From: JAITWN01 sp964388175
Lineage (GTDB): Bacteria; Pseudomonadota; Gammaproteobacteria; SZUA-140
DNA length: 64,000 nt
Direction of reading: 5' to 3'
Assembly: GCA_964388175.1 (NCBI GenBank)
Contig: CAYLYS010000002.1
Coordinates: forward strand, 1 to 64,000
The notes beneath the pieces were generated by a model. It saw only the letters and a program-made list of their open reading frames with translations. It was not told the origin of the DNA and searched no databases. Both the position numbers and the translations under genes were made by a program. This document shows positions 10,101 through 16,967 of this stretch, piece after piece (positions within the stretch are counted from its first letter, which is position 1; each line of letters begins with the position of its first letter).

Positions 10101-10578
10101 CACCATCATCGCCGGCACCGATGCCCGCATCACCGTCGTCGTGCGCCCCGAGGCGCCGGGCAGCATCACCACGTCCATCGTCGCTCTCGATGCCGGCGGC
10201 ACCGATACCGATCTGTCGAACAACAACGCCTCGCTGACGGTAACCATCGAAGCCGCGCCCGGCCCCGGTCTGCGCGGCGGCGGCCATTGCTTCATCGCCA
10301 CCGCCGCCTACGGCAGCTATCTCGATCCGCACGTGGTCACGCTGCGCCGCTTCCGCGACGAATACCTGCTGACCCATCCGGCGGGCGCCGGCTTCGTCGC
10401 CTGGTACTACGAGGTCTCGCCGCCGCTCGCGGCCGTGATCGCCGAGCACGAAGCGCTGCGTACGCTGACGCGCTGGACGCTGACGCCGGTGGTATACGCC
10501 GCCGCCTATCCGCTGCCCGCGAGCCTGCTCGCCCTCGGCATCGTGCTCGCGGCCCTGCGCCGCCGCGGCAACGCGTAA
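7186..10578 (+). CDS. Secreted beta-helix and DUF11 repeat protein with CFI-box C terminus
   Basis: A 1130-aa exported protein. GTG 7186 is favoured by an AGGAGG ribosome site ten bases upstream; ATG 7210 would also keep the signal peptide (hydrophobic core LLLLAASVLSAPAHA). Order of domains: a CSLREA-like entry motif (CTLRAAIQQANA, about residues 64-75); a parallel beta-helix of many NSTISGN/GGGIS repeats (about 90-430); a DIGAVES segment near 500; three to four DUF11 Ig-like repeats of the NNSGPS / VTVSNPG type (about 510-1015); a glycine linker; a CFIATAAYGS box at about 1035; and a C-terminal hydrophobic stretch with basic tail RRRGNA. This looks like a cell-surface adhesin or envelope protein held by its C terminus. 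Function is inferred from architecture only. Confidence 0.82.
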   Translation: MRHPAGLSMRSYSSANPTKHAWAPLLLLAASVLSAPAHAFVYTVDSTDDAVDADTADGICATATSSCTLRAAIQQANAWPGHDFIILPAGTYTLTLAGRGEQNAASGDLDVSDNLTLRGAGAGVTVIDAAGIDRAFDLIGENTRLEISGVTITNGRAEPQNSPADNGVGGGIRSQGVLVLRDSVISDNFSNPSNIGFAGGGIHHSNIGEALTLLLDKVTVSGNSASGTVASGGGIAMLNGNARIERSVISGNAVDSPELPPAGGADGGGIGVGNGNLTIVDSTISGNSAMRRGGGISSFAAGPAPGAGMLIERSTISGNSAYFGGGIYDDGAPSRTIAISNSTISGNIAVPPPGSGFDGATGGGLYLSKPTTLLNVTIAGNSAQIGGGLYVDPVGIGGAGGNQGSATIAHTIIAGAAIDGGTCAGAVANITANGPNLGSNADCNMGGIVADPQLGALAAGNGGPTAVHLPLGGSPAIDAGSNALCPTVDQRGFPRPVGNCDIGAVESTPGVQADLALNGLDHPDPVAAGTPLAYTLDLVNQGPSAATGAQISVNLPAGLSFSSGDAGCAPAGATVNCDVGALAAGAAASRSITVTPAAPGTVTSTAGATAAQNDPVPGNSSGIEIVTDVYTPTDLVITKSAETTGIVIPAGGGDPTTGTINANDTIIAGQPFTYILTLDNTGGTARNTRIYDTLPEGIRLTAIPTITPTAAGRACSFAGQNISCELGDVPAGAGTAVIRIPVLPDTRGTKLNRALGSFDGTFVTAPPADELPIEVDTRTDLAIAMVASAEPVTVGADLAYIITVNNSGPSIATAPRIEVALAGNVSFESASAEGWNCQAADGGIECLRATLNAGASSTVTLFVVPQAVGTITATATIAGDDTDPNPGNNTAAVTTNVIAGVVSQHDLAVSLIATPSTGVAGSNLSLISIVRNIGNDTAEQVILTQTLPAGVTFQSSSFPCSRDGVFLQCDMGTIIAGTDARITVVVRPEAPGSITTSIVALDAGGTDTDLSNNNASLTVTIEAAPGPGLRGGGHCFIATAAYGSYLDPHVVTLRRFRDEYLLTHPAGAGFVAWYYEVSPPLAAVIAEHEALRTLTRWTLTPVVYAAAYPLPASLLALGIVLAALRRRGNA

Positions 10579-10584
10579 ACGGCA

Positions 10585-10980
10585 ATGGGCCGCTGCGGGC
10601 GCATCGGCAGAGTATTCTCACGCTTCCTCGTGCTGGTGCTGCTCTGTCAGTTCGGCGCCGCCCATGCCGGCTGGCAGGCGTTCCACCCCGCTGCCGATGC
10701 CGCAGCGACGACGACCACTGCCGCCACGCACGGCGCCGGCCATCACCCGCATGACGGCGGCAACGCCCACTGCGTCGACACCGCCGCCCTGACCGCCTGC
10801 GATCAACACGCCGCGCACAGCTGTCCGCTGTGCGCGGGCGCCTCCTGCGGCTCCGCACTGCTGACCCAACAGGCTCAATACTTCGTGCCGGGCTCTCCCG
10901 CGATGCCCGCCGCCGCCATCGTTGCGGCGCATTCCCACGCGCCGACCGACGCGCTGTACCGTCCTCCCGCCTTCGGCTGA
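10585..10980 (+). CDS. Small secreted His/Cys-rich protein, probably copper-related
   Basis: A 131-aa protein with a signal peptide (hydrophobic FLVLVLLCQFGAAHA, cleavage near residue 28). The mature part is rich in Ala, Thr and His (HGAGHHPHDGG) and contains CPLC with further Cys nearby, then ends in RPPAFG. Similar short His/Cys proteins often precede copA-copB in proteobacteria, some annotated DUF2946, and the His clusters suit metal binding in the periplasm. It begins only six bases after the large beta-helix gene and is followed 111 bases later by copA, so it could belong to either unit; the copper link is inference from context. Confidence 0.6.
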   Translation: MGRCGRIGRVFSRFLVLVLLCQFGAAHAGWQAFHPAADAAATTTTAATHGAGHHPHDGGNAHCVDTAALTACDQHAAHSCPLCAGASCGSALLTQQAQYFVPGSPAMPAAAIVAAHSHAPTDALYRPPAFG

Positions 10981-11091
10981 TCCGCTCCACCGTCGCCTGC
11001 GGATACTTCCGCATCGTGACGCATCGACATCCTGAACATCGATCACCGGCGCCGGTTCACATCGACGCCGATCCATACCCGGAGCAGATCC

Positions 11092-12909
11092 ATGCCCATC
11101 ATTCGCCATCCCCGCGGCCCTGGCGGCCCGCCCTCGCCGGCACGCCGGCGCTTCGTGCTCGGCACGGCATCGACCGCCGGCCTGTTCGCGCTCGGCTGCT
11201 CGACGCCGCCACGCGCCCGGCTCAACGCCCGCGCCGATCAGCTGTTGCTGAGCGGCAACCGCTTCGATCTCGATCTTGCCTATCGCCGGGTCAATTTCAC
11301 CGGCGTGGAGAAAACCGCGACCGTCATCGACGGCATGCTGCCGGGACCGGTGCTGCGCTGGAAAGAAGGCGAGCAGGTCACGCTGCGCGTCAGCAACCGG
11401 CTCGCGGTGGACAGCTCCATCCATTGGCACGGCATCGTGCTGCCGGCCGGCATGGACGGCGTACCCGGTCTCAGCTTCGGCGGCATCGCGCCGGGCGAAA
11501 GCTTCGAATACCGCTTCCGTGTGCGCCAGAACGGCACCTATTGGTATCACAGCCATTCCGGCTTCCAGGAACAGACCGGGCTGTACGGCGCCATCATCAT
11601 CGATCCGGCCACAGCACCGCCCTTCGCCGCCGACCGCGACTATGCCGTAGTCCTGTCGGACTGGTCGGATGAAGACCCGCACGCGATCCTCGCCAACCTC
11701 AGGAAGGAAAGCCATTACTACAACGTCAACCGGCGCACGATGCGCGACCTGTGGCAGGAAATCCGCGCGCACGGCGTTGCCGCCACCTGGCGCGAGCGCG
11801 CGATGTGGAACCGGATGCGCATGAGCGACCGCGATATCGCCGACGTCACCGGGCATACCTACACCTTCCTCATGAACGGGCACACGCCCGCCGAAGGCTG
11901 GACGGCCCTGTTCGAACGCGGCGAACGCGTGCGCCTGCGCTTCATCAACGCCGCCGCCATGACCTTCTTCGATGTACGCATTCCCGGCCTGAAAATGACC
12001 GTCATCGCCGCCGACGGACAGTACATCGAACCGGTTACCGTCGATGAATTCCGTCTCGGCGTGGCGGAAACCTGCGACGTTCTGGTCGAGCCGGCCGCCG
12101 ATACCGCCTATACGCTGTTCGCCCAGGCCATGGACCGCTCCGGCTTCGCGCGCGGCACGCTCACTCCCGATTCGATGCTGCGCGCGGAGATTCCGGGTCT
12201 CGACCCATCGCCTGTACTCACCCATGCCGACATGGGCATGGCGCACGATGACCATGCTCATGCCGGGCACGATATGCATGGGGCGCACGATGATCACCAT
12301 GCCCACGACGATCATGGGCATGATCATCACGAAGACGCGCATCATCACCCGCACGACAGCGGACTGGCCGCGGCCGGCGCAGGCACCTGGCGCACGCTGT
12401 CATATGCCGGCGGCAGGCTCGATCCGCACATCGACATGCGCGCTACCGCGCCGCGGCATCGCCTGGACGATCCGGGCCCGGGACTGCGCGACAACGGCCG
12501 CCGCGTGCTGACCTATGCGGATCTGCGCAATCTCTATCCCACGCCGGACCCGCGCGAGCCCGAGCGCGAAATCGAACTGCATCTGACCGGCAATATGCAC
12601 CGCTTTCTCTGGTCCATCGACGGCGTGCCGTTTGCCGACGCCGAACCGCTGCACTTTCGCCACGGCGAACGCGTGCGCTTCGTGCTCGTCAACGACACCA
12701 TGATGAGCCATCCCATGCATCTGCACGGCATGTGGAGCGATCTGGAAACCGGCGACGGCGAGCGGATTCCGCGCAAGCACACGGTCGTCGTGCAGGGCGG
12801 CGCGGTGATCAGCCATCTGGTCACCCTCGACGCGCCCGGCGCCTGGGCCTGGCACTGCCATCTGCTCTATCACATGGGCGGCATGTTCCGCGAGGTGCAT
12901 GTGTCATGA
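11092..12909 (+). CDS. copA: Copper resistance multicopper oxidase CopA
   Basis: A 605-aa periplasmic multicopper oxidase. A Tat-type signal is seen at RRRFVLGT (about residues 20-27). Copper ligands are visible in all four signature blocks: HWHG (111-114), WYHSHSG (151-157), HPMHLHG (540-546) and WHCHLLYHMGGMF (587-599, including the type 1 Cys). Between the second and third cupredoxin domains (about 378-424) is a dense His/Asp/Met run (AHDDHAHAGHDMHGAHDD and more), a copper-binding insertion typical of CopA-type enzymes but long here. It overlaps copB by four bases. No copRS regulator pair is present within the window. Confidence 0.95.
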   Translation: MPIIRHPRGPGGPPSPARRRFVLGTASTAGLFALGCSTPPRARLNARADQLLLSGNRFDLDLAYRRVNFTGVEKTATVIDGMLPGPVLRWKEGEQVTLRVSNRLAVDSSIHWHGIVLPAGMDGVPGLSFGGIAPGESFEYRFRVRQNGTYWYHSHSGFQEQTGLYGAIIIDPATAPPFAADRDYAVVLSDWSDEDPHAILANLRKESHYYNVNRRTMRDLWQEIRAHGVAATWRERAMWNRMRMSDRDIADVTGHTYTFLMNGHTPAEGWTALFERGERVRLRFINAAAMTFFDVRIPGLKMTVIAADGQYIEPVTVDEFRLGVAETCDVLVEPAADTAYTLFAQAMDRSGFARGTLTPDSMLRAEIPGLDPSPVLTHADMGMAHDDHAHAGHDMHGAHDDHHAHDDHGHDHHEDAHHHPHDSGLAAAGAGTWRTLSYAGGRLDPHIDMRATAPRHRLDDPGPGLRDNGRRVLTYADLRNLYPTPDPREPEREIELHLTGNMHRFLWSIDGVPFADAEPLHFRHGERVRFVLVNDTMMSHPMHLHGMWSDLETGDGERIPRKHTVVVQGGAVISHLVTLDAPGAWAWHCHLLYHMGGMFREVHVS

Positions 12910-13619
12910 AGCGGAATCACTATGAATATGCCATCGGTACCGCGCTGGCGCTGCTCGCTCCCGCATCGGTGCCGGCCGACATGAGCCATGGCGATATGCC
13001 GGTGTATCTGTTTTCGCTCGATCGGCTGGAACGCCGCGATGGCGGCGGCGATCCGCTGCACTGGAAGCTGCACGGCTGGGCCGGCAACGAACTGCGCAAG
13101 CTGCAGGTGAAAAGCGAGGGCGCGCGCCGCAACGGCGGTAATGAAGAGATCGAAGTGGAACTGATGTACAGCCGCGCCATCAGCCCCTACTGGGACGCCG
13201 GCATCGGCTGGCGCGGCGATATCGAACCGGATCCGCAGCGCAACTGGCTCGCGCTCGGCGTGCACGGCGTCGCGCCGTGGTTCATCGACGTCGATGCGAC
13301 CTTATACGTCGGCGCTGCCGGACGCAGCGCGCTGCGCGTGGAAGCGGGATACGAAGTCCTGTTCACGCAGCGCCTGATTCTCGAACCCGCGCTGGAACTC
13401 GATGCGCACGGCCGCAACGATCCTGCGACCGGCAGCGGCGCCGGCATTTCCACCGTCAGCGCCGGCCTGCGGCTGCGCTACGAGATCACGCGCAAACTGG
13501 CGCCCTATGTGGGGATACACTGGCAGAAGCGTTACGGCAACACGGCCGCATACGCACGCGACGCAAACGAGGAAACGAGGGATGCACAGGTGCTGATCGG
13601 GCTGCGCGCCTGGTACTGA
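12906..13619 (+). CDS. copB: Copper resistance protein CopB (outer membrane)
   Basis: A 237-aa protein whose ATG overlaps the copA stop codon. After a signal peptide (hydrophobic IGTALALLAPASVPA) comes a short MSHGDMP metal-like motif. The CopB domain follows: LHWKLHGWAGNELRKL, YSRAISPYWDAGIGWR, WLALGVHGVAPWFIDVDATL and a C-terminal IGLRAWY. The alternating hydrophobic strands and terminal aromatic residue fit an outer-membrane beta-barrel. CopB proteins reduce copper entry or retain copper at the envelope. The long Met/His repeats of Pseudomonas CopB are absent, so this is the short form. Confidence 0.93.
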   Translation: MKRNHYEYAIGTALALLAPASVPADMSHGDMPVYLFSLDRLERRDGGGDPLHWKLHGWAGNELRKLQVKSEGARRNGGNEEIEVELMYSRAISPYWDAGIGWRGDIEPDPQRNWLALGVHGVAPWFIDVDATLYVGAAGRSALRVEAGYEVLFTQRLILEPALELDAHGRNDPATGSGAGISTVSAGLRLRYEITRKLAPYVGIHWQKRYGNTAAYARDANEETRDAQVLIGLRAWY

Positions 13620-13646
13620 GCGCTGGCATTGAGCCCTGGTACTGAA
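13609..13646 (+). repeat. Three ~13-bp tandem repeats starting at the copB stop codon
   Basis: The last codons of copB (cctggtactgag, 13609-13620) are followed by two degenerate copies (13621-13633 and 13634-13646). Each copy contains TGA, at 13617, 13630 and 13643. The 13-base spacing puts a stop in all three forward frames. Confidence 0.7.
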
Positions 13647-13674
13647 TCAGGAGAAACGGGAAGCTCAAAAACGA

Positions 13675-13707
13675 ACGGGAGGCCGTTATCCGGCCCCCCG
13701 TCATTTT
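13675..13707. terminator. Hairpin between convergent copB and azurin genes
   Basis: Arms 13675-13685 and 13691-13701 pair over 11 positions with one mismatch around the loop TTATC. A short T run (13703-13706) follows on the plus strand and an A-rich stretch precedes it, so the hairpin could end transcripts from either side. Confidence 0.65.
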
Positions 13708-13717
13708 CAAACATTGC

Positions 13718-14161
13718 TCAACCGAAGGTGAGCTTGCCCTTCATCATGGCAAAGTGGCCGGGGAACGGACAGAAATATGCATATTCCTGACCTTTTTCCA
13801 GCTTGGAGGTGGAAAACGTCACCGAATGTGTTTCACCACCACCCACCAAGGGAATAAACGCGATGACGCGCCCATCACCCGGCGGCACATGATCGTTGGC
13901 CAGACCGGCAGCCATACCGGCGGTCGATACCGCCTGCATGTCAGCGGCTTTGGTCAGCACCCATCCATGGCCCATGGTCTGCTTGGGTAGCTTGCCGACG
14001 TGGTGCAGTGTGACTGTCACTTCCGCGCAATCGCCAGCAACCTTGATCTCGGGCACATTCCAGCTCATCTGGTCCGTACCGTCGATCTCGAAACTGCAAT
14101 TGGCCGCGGCGGCCCCACTGAATGCAAGAACAAACGCCGCCAAAGATACCTTCTTCATCAT
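13718..14161 (-). CDS. Azurin
   Basis: A 147-aa blue copper protein exported to the periplasm as an electron carrier. The signal peptide runs to about AAAA at residue 20 and the mature protein starts ANCSFEIDGTDQM, the usual azurin N terminus. Type 1 copper ligands are seen: Gly/His in MGHGW, then Cys, His and Met in the loop YFCPFPGHFAMM (C-x4-H-x3-M). The Cys3/Cys26 disulfide pair is also present. ATG 14161 follows an agaggggg ribosome site. It converges on copB with a shared hairpin. Proximity to copAB suggests a common copper theme, but azurin itself is respiratory or stress-related. Confidence 0.95.
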   Translation of the reverse strand: MMKKVSLAAFVLAFSGAAAANCSFEIDGTDQMSWNVPEIKVAGDCAEVTVTLHHVGKLPKQTMGHGWVLTKAADMQAVSTAGMAAGLANDHVPPGDGRVIAFIPLVGGGETHSVTFSTSKLEKGQEYAYFCPFPGHFAMMKGKLTFG

Positions 14162-14324
14162 AGACACCCCCTCTGCAAACTTCTTGAAGACAAGAAAAAA
14201 CAGAGCTGGCGGTGCGACGCCTACTACAATGCTCAAACTGCGGGCAAAACGGCCTGGCATCACCAGATCTTTTACCAGTACTAGTTCCAGCACCGCTATC
14301 GTAAGAACAAGTGGGCAGTTTATC

Positions 14325-14353
14325 AAATAAAATCTTCCGCTCCCCGGCGGAGC
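14325..14353 (-). terminator. Weak terminator candidate after cysQ
   Basis: On the minus strand a GCTCC/GGAGC stem (14339-14353, loop of five) is followed by a T-rich stretch (complement of 14325-14334). It lies 30 bases past the cysQ stop. The stem is short, so this is tentative. Confidence 0.4.
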
Positions 14354-14383
14354 ATGGAGACATGGCATGAAATGACCACGCGC

Positions 14384-15202
14384 TCAGCGCAGATACTGCG
14401 ACCAATCCCAGCCGGGCGCGCCGGAAACGAAAAAGTCGGGGTTGAGCAGGGATTCCTTGGTGTTGTAGCGCAGCGGGCGCATGGCGATATCGGTGACACA
14501 GCCCCCCGCCTCGTCGACGATGCAATGCGCCGCGGCAGTATCCCACTCCGAGGTCGGCCCCAGACGCGCGTAGACATCGGCCCGGCCTTCGGCGACGAGA
14601 CAGGATTTGAGCGAACTGCCCATGCTGAGCAGCTCATGGGAGCCGAGGCGATCGAGAAACGCGCTCAGGCGGTCACCCGCGTGGGAACGGCTGCCGGCAA
14701 CGACCAGTCGGCTCATGTCGAGCGGACGGACGCGGATGCGCACCGGCGTCTCGCCTTTCGGCTGGCGGTAGGCGCCGCGCCCGTGACAGGCGTAGTAGCA
14801 CAAGCCGCTGACCGGCACCACGATGACGCCGAGAATCGGCACATGGTTTTCGATCAAGGCGATATTGACGGTGAATTCACCGTTGCGCTTGACGAATTCC
14901 CGCGTGCCGTCGAGCGGATCGACCAGCCAATAGCGGCTCCAGCCGGCACGCTCCTCGTACGGTATGGCGGCGGACTCCTCCGACAGCACCGGCAGCCGCG
15001 GCGTCAACGCGATCAGGCCACGTTCGATGGTTTCATGGGAAGCCATGTCGGCTTCGGTCAGCGGTGACTTATCCTCTTTCTGCTCGACGCTGAAGCCGGC
15101 GTCATAGACGCGCATGACATCCTCGCCCGCACGCCGCGCCAGCGCGATCACCGGCTCGAGCAGGGCGTCCACATCGCTTTGCACATCCACATCGCTGTTC
15201 AT
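14384..15202 (-). CDS. cysQ: 3'(2'),5'-bisphosphate nucleotidase CysQ
   Basis: A 272-aa member of the inositol-monophosphatase-like family that hydrolyses PAP to AMP, clearing a by-product of sulfate activation. Metal-site motifs are present in order: SPLTEADMASH, LSEESAAIP, WLVDPLDGTREF and SEWDTAAAHCIV. ATG 15202 overlaps the nudE stop by four bases and has a strong AGGAGG site inside the end of nudE, so the pair is a coupled operon; cysQ-nudE is a common gammaproteobacterial pairing. It also fits the sulfur-assimilation genes elsewhere in the window (cysB and the sulfite reductase). Confidence 0.95.
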   Translation of the reverse strand: MNSDVDVQSDVDALLEPVIALARRAGEDVMRVYDAGFSVEQKEDKSPLTEADMASHETIERGLIALTPRLPVLSEESAAIPYEERAGWSRYWLVDPLDGTREFVKRNGEFTVNIALIENHVPILGVIVVPVSGLCYYACHGRGAYRQPKGETPVRIRVRPLDMSRLVVAGSRSHAGDRLSAFLDRLGSHELLSMGSSLKSCLVAEGRADVYARLGPTSEWDTAAAHCIVDEAGGCVTDIAMRPLRYNTKESLLNPDFFVSGAPGWDWSQYLR

Positions 15203-15771
15203 CGTTCCTCCTGCCTGTCTTGCGCCGCTTCCCGCGCCAGCAGGGCGCGCGTCATGAACAGCGCGGCGATGCTGCGCGCCTCGGTGCAATCGTCGCGGGC
15301 GAGCAGACTGTCGAGGTCCCGCAGGCGCCAGGGCACCACCTCGATTTCCTCCGGCTCGTCGCCGGGCAGGCGCTGCGCATACAGATCCTGGGCGAGCACG
15401 AGATGACTGATATGACTCAGATAACCCGGCGCCACGGTGAGCGAGGCAATCATGCGCAAACGGCGCGCGCCATAGCCGACTTCTTCCATCAGCTCGCGGT
15501 TGGCCGCGTCCTCGACCGCTTCCTCGCCCTCGATACGGCCTTTGGGCAAAGCAAGCTCGTAGCGCTCGACGCCGGCGGCATATTCACGGATCAGCAGCAC
15601 GGTATCCTCATCGAGCATCGGGATCACCAGTACGGCGCCGCGCGGATTGCTGCGCAGGCGCTCATAGCGCGTCTCCACGCCGTTGGAAAATCTGAGATCG
15701 ATCTGCTCGACGCGGAAGATGCGCGTGCGGGCGATGGTCTCGGCGTTTATGATCTCGGGTTTCCGGCGCAT
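15199..15771 (-). CDS. nudE: ADP compounds hydrolase NudE
   Basis: A 190-aa Nudix hydrolase acting on ADP-ribose, Ap3A and NADH-type compounds. The Nudix box is seen as GRIEGEEAVEDAANREL followed by MEEVGYG. The N terminus MRRKPEIINAETIA matches NudE. ATG 15771 is preferred to the in-frame ATG at 15813 for family length (E. coli 186 aa), although no ribosome site is visible. It is divergent from yrfG, the same neighbourhood as in enterobacteria, and is coupled to cysQ downstream. Confidence 0.93.
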   Translation of the reverse strand: MRRKPEIINAETIARTRIFRVEQIDLRFSNGVETRYERLRSNPRGAVLVIPMLDEDTVLLIREYAAGVERYELALPKGRIEGEEAVEDAANRELMEEVGYGARRLRMIASLTVAPGYLSHISHLVLAQDLYAQRLPGDEPEEIEVVPWRLRDLDSLLARDDCTEARSIAALFMTRALLAREAAQDRQEER

Positions 15772-15783
15772 GATAGACTCCGG

Positions 15784-15789
15784 ATTATA
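15784..15789 (-). promoter_or_regulatory. Possible nudE-cysQ -10 element
   Basis: The minus strand reads a perfect TATAAT here. The -35 position 17 bases upstream is a poor match. A start near 15777 would leave a leader of only about six bases before ATG 15771, so the transcript would be nearly leaderless. Confidence 0.35.
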
Positions 15790-15830
15790 GCCATGGCCAT
15801 GGGAATACCGCACCCTGAAATGTTAAGCAA

Positions 15831-16505
15831 ATGATAAGCTGGAACAAAATCCGAACGGTGCTGCTCGATATGGACGGCACCCTGCTCGATCTCCATTTCG
15901 ACAACCACTTCTGGCTGGAACATCTGCCGCAGCGCTATGCCGATCGCCACGGCCTGGATCGGGACAGCGCCCGCACGGAACTCTATCGGCGCTTCGAGGC
16001 GGTCAAGGGCACCATCGCCTGGTACTGCACCGATCACTGGAGCCGCGAACTCGACCTCGACATCACCCGTCTGAAAGAGGAAGTGGCCCACCTGATCGCC
16101 CTGCGGCCCGACGTCATCGAATTCCTCGGCGCCGTGCGCGCCAGCGGCCGACGCGCGGTGCTGGTCACCAATGCGCATACCGACAGCCTGGCGCTGAAGA
16201 TCGCGCGCACCGGTCTCGATCGGCATCTGGACGCGGTGATCAGCGCGCACAGCCTCGGCCTGCCCAAGGAGGATCCCGCTTTCTGGCAACGCCTGCAGAC
16301 CGTGGAGCCCTATCACCCCGCGCACACCCTGTTCATCGACGACAACGCCGCGGTGCTGGCATCGGCGCGCAGTGCGCACATCGCCCATCTGCTGCTGGTG
16401 ACCCAGCCGGACTCCCGCCAGGGCGAACGCGCCGCCGACGGCTTCACCCCGCTGCGCGGTTTCAGAGACATCTTTCCGACGGATCCCGCGACCACCGCGA
16501 GCTAA
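15831..16505 (+). CDS. yrfG: GMP/IMP nucleotidase YrfG (HAD family)
   Basis: A 224-aa haloacid-dehalogenase phosphatase. Motif I is LLDMDGTLLDL with the nucleophile Asp, motif II is LVTNAH, motif III Lys lies in LGLPKEDPAF, and motif IV is LFIDDNAAVL. The segment LHFDNHFWLEHLPQRYA matches YrfG, which dephosphorylates purine mononucleotides. It is divergent from nudE, as in E. coli. A strong hairpin follows immediately. Confidence 0.92.
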   Translation: MISWNKIRTVLLDMDGTLLDLHFDNHFWLEHLPQRYADRHGLDRDSARTELYRRFEAVKGTIAWYCTDHWSRELDLDITRLKEEVAHLIALRPDVIEFLGAVRASGRRAVLVTNAHTDSLALKIARTGLDRHLDAVISAHSLGLPKEDPAFWQRLQTVEPYHPAHTLFIDDNAAVLASARSAHIAHLLLVTQPDSRQGERAADGFTPLRGFRDIFPTDPATTAS

Positions 16506-16532
16506 AAAAAACGGGCGCATCGCTGCGCCCGT
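16504..16532 (-). terminator. Intrinsic terminator for the minus-strand unit ending at 16552
   Basis: Perfect 9-bp stem (16511-16519 with 16524-16532) around the loop TCGC. The run of eight A at 16504-16511 becomes a T tract on the minus strand directly after the stem, as in an intrinsic terminator. On the plus strand it lies at the end of yrfG, where it has no T tract. Confidence 0.85.
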
Positions 16533-16551
16533 TCTCCGTTCACCGCAAGCG

Positions 16552-16962
16552 CTAGGCTTTCCCCCAGCGCTTGAAACGCTTCTTGCAGTACTTGAGCAGC
16601 GATTCGTAGCCGTCGAAGAACAGCTCGAAGCCCTCTTCCGCCGGCTCATCGAACTCGCAGTAGTCGTTGGAATGCTCGCGGCATACCGACGGCCGCTCGA
16701 AATAGATGCCGCACATGCCATTGGGAAGCAGATGCAGGCAGGTGTTGTTCACCAGCAGATACCAGCCGTCCTCATCCTTGTAGATCTGCACGCCGCTATG
16801 GGAAACCTGCCACAGCAGGTGTTCGAAATCGTGCTTCGAACGCGGCGCCGGGATCTGCTGCGTGATATAGGTGCAGCACTTCGAATTGGTGCAGAAACCA
16901 CATTTGTTCTCGGGTGTGATCTTTTCCTGCAGTATGGGTATGACGTGCCCGGCGCGTACCAT
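16552..16962 (-). CDS. YkgJ family cysteine cluster protein
   Basis: A 136-aa protein with the N-terminal cysteine cluster CGFCTNSKCC (about residues 21-30) and later Cys in NNTCLHL, NGMCGIY, SVCREH and DYCEF, the pattern of the YkgJ/UPF0153 family thought to bind zinc or an iron-sulfur cluster. No catalytic role is established. It begins five bases after the stop of the barrel protein gene at 16968-17693, on the same strand, and is followed by a strong terminator, so the two form an operon. Confidence 0.85.
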   Translation of the reverse strand: MVRAGHVIPILQEKITPENKCGFCTNSKCCTYITQQIPAPRSKHDFEHLLWQVSHSGVQIYKDEDGWYLLVNNTCLHLLPNGMCGIYFERPSVCREHSNDYCEFDEPAEEGFELFFDGYESLLKYCKKRFKRWGKA

Positions 16963-16967
16963 GACTG

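Noticed and set aside
6777..10449. Long minus-strand frames over the tRNA and the beta-helix gene
   Set aside because: They run through the tRNA and mirror the repeat protein; composition is unlike neighbours.
14162..14368. In-frame upstream extension of azurin with hydrophobic residues
   Set aside because: ATG 14161 has a strong ribosome site and starts a normal azurin signal peptide; the extension would place extra hydrophobic sequence before it.
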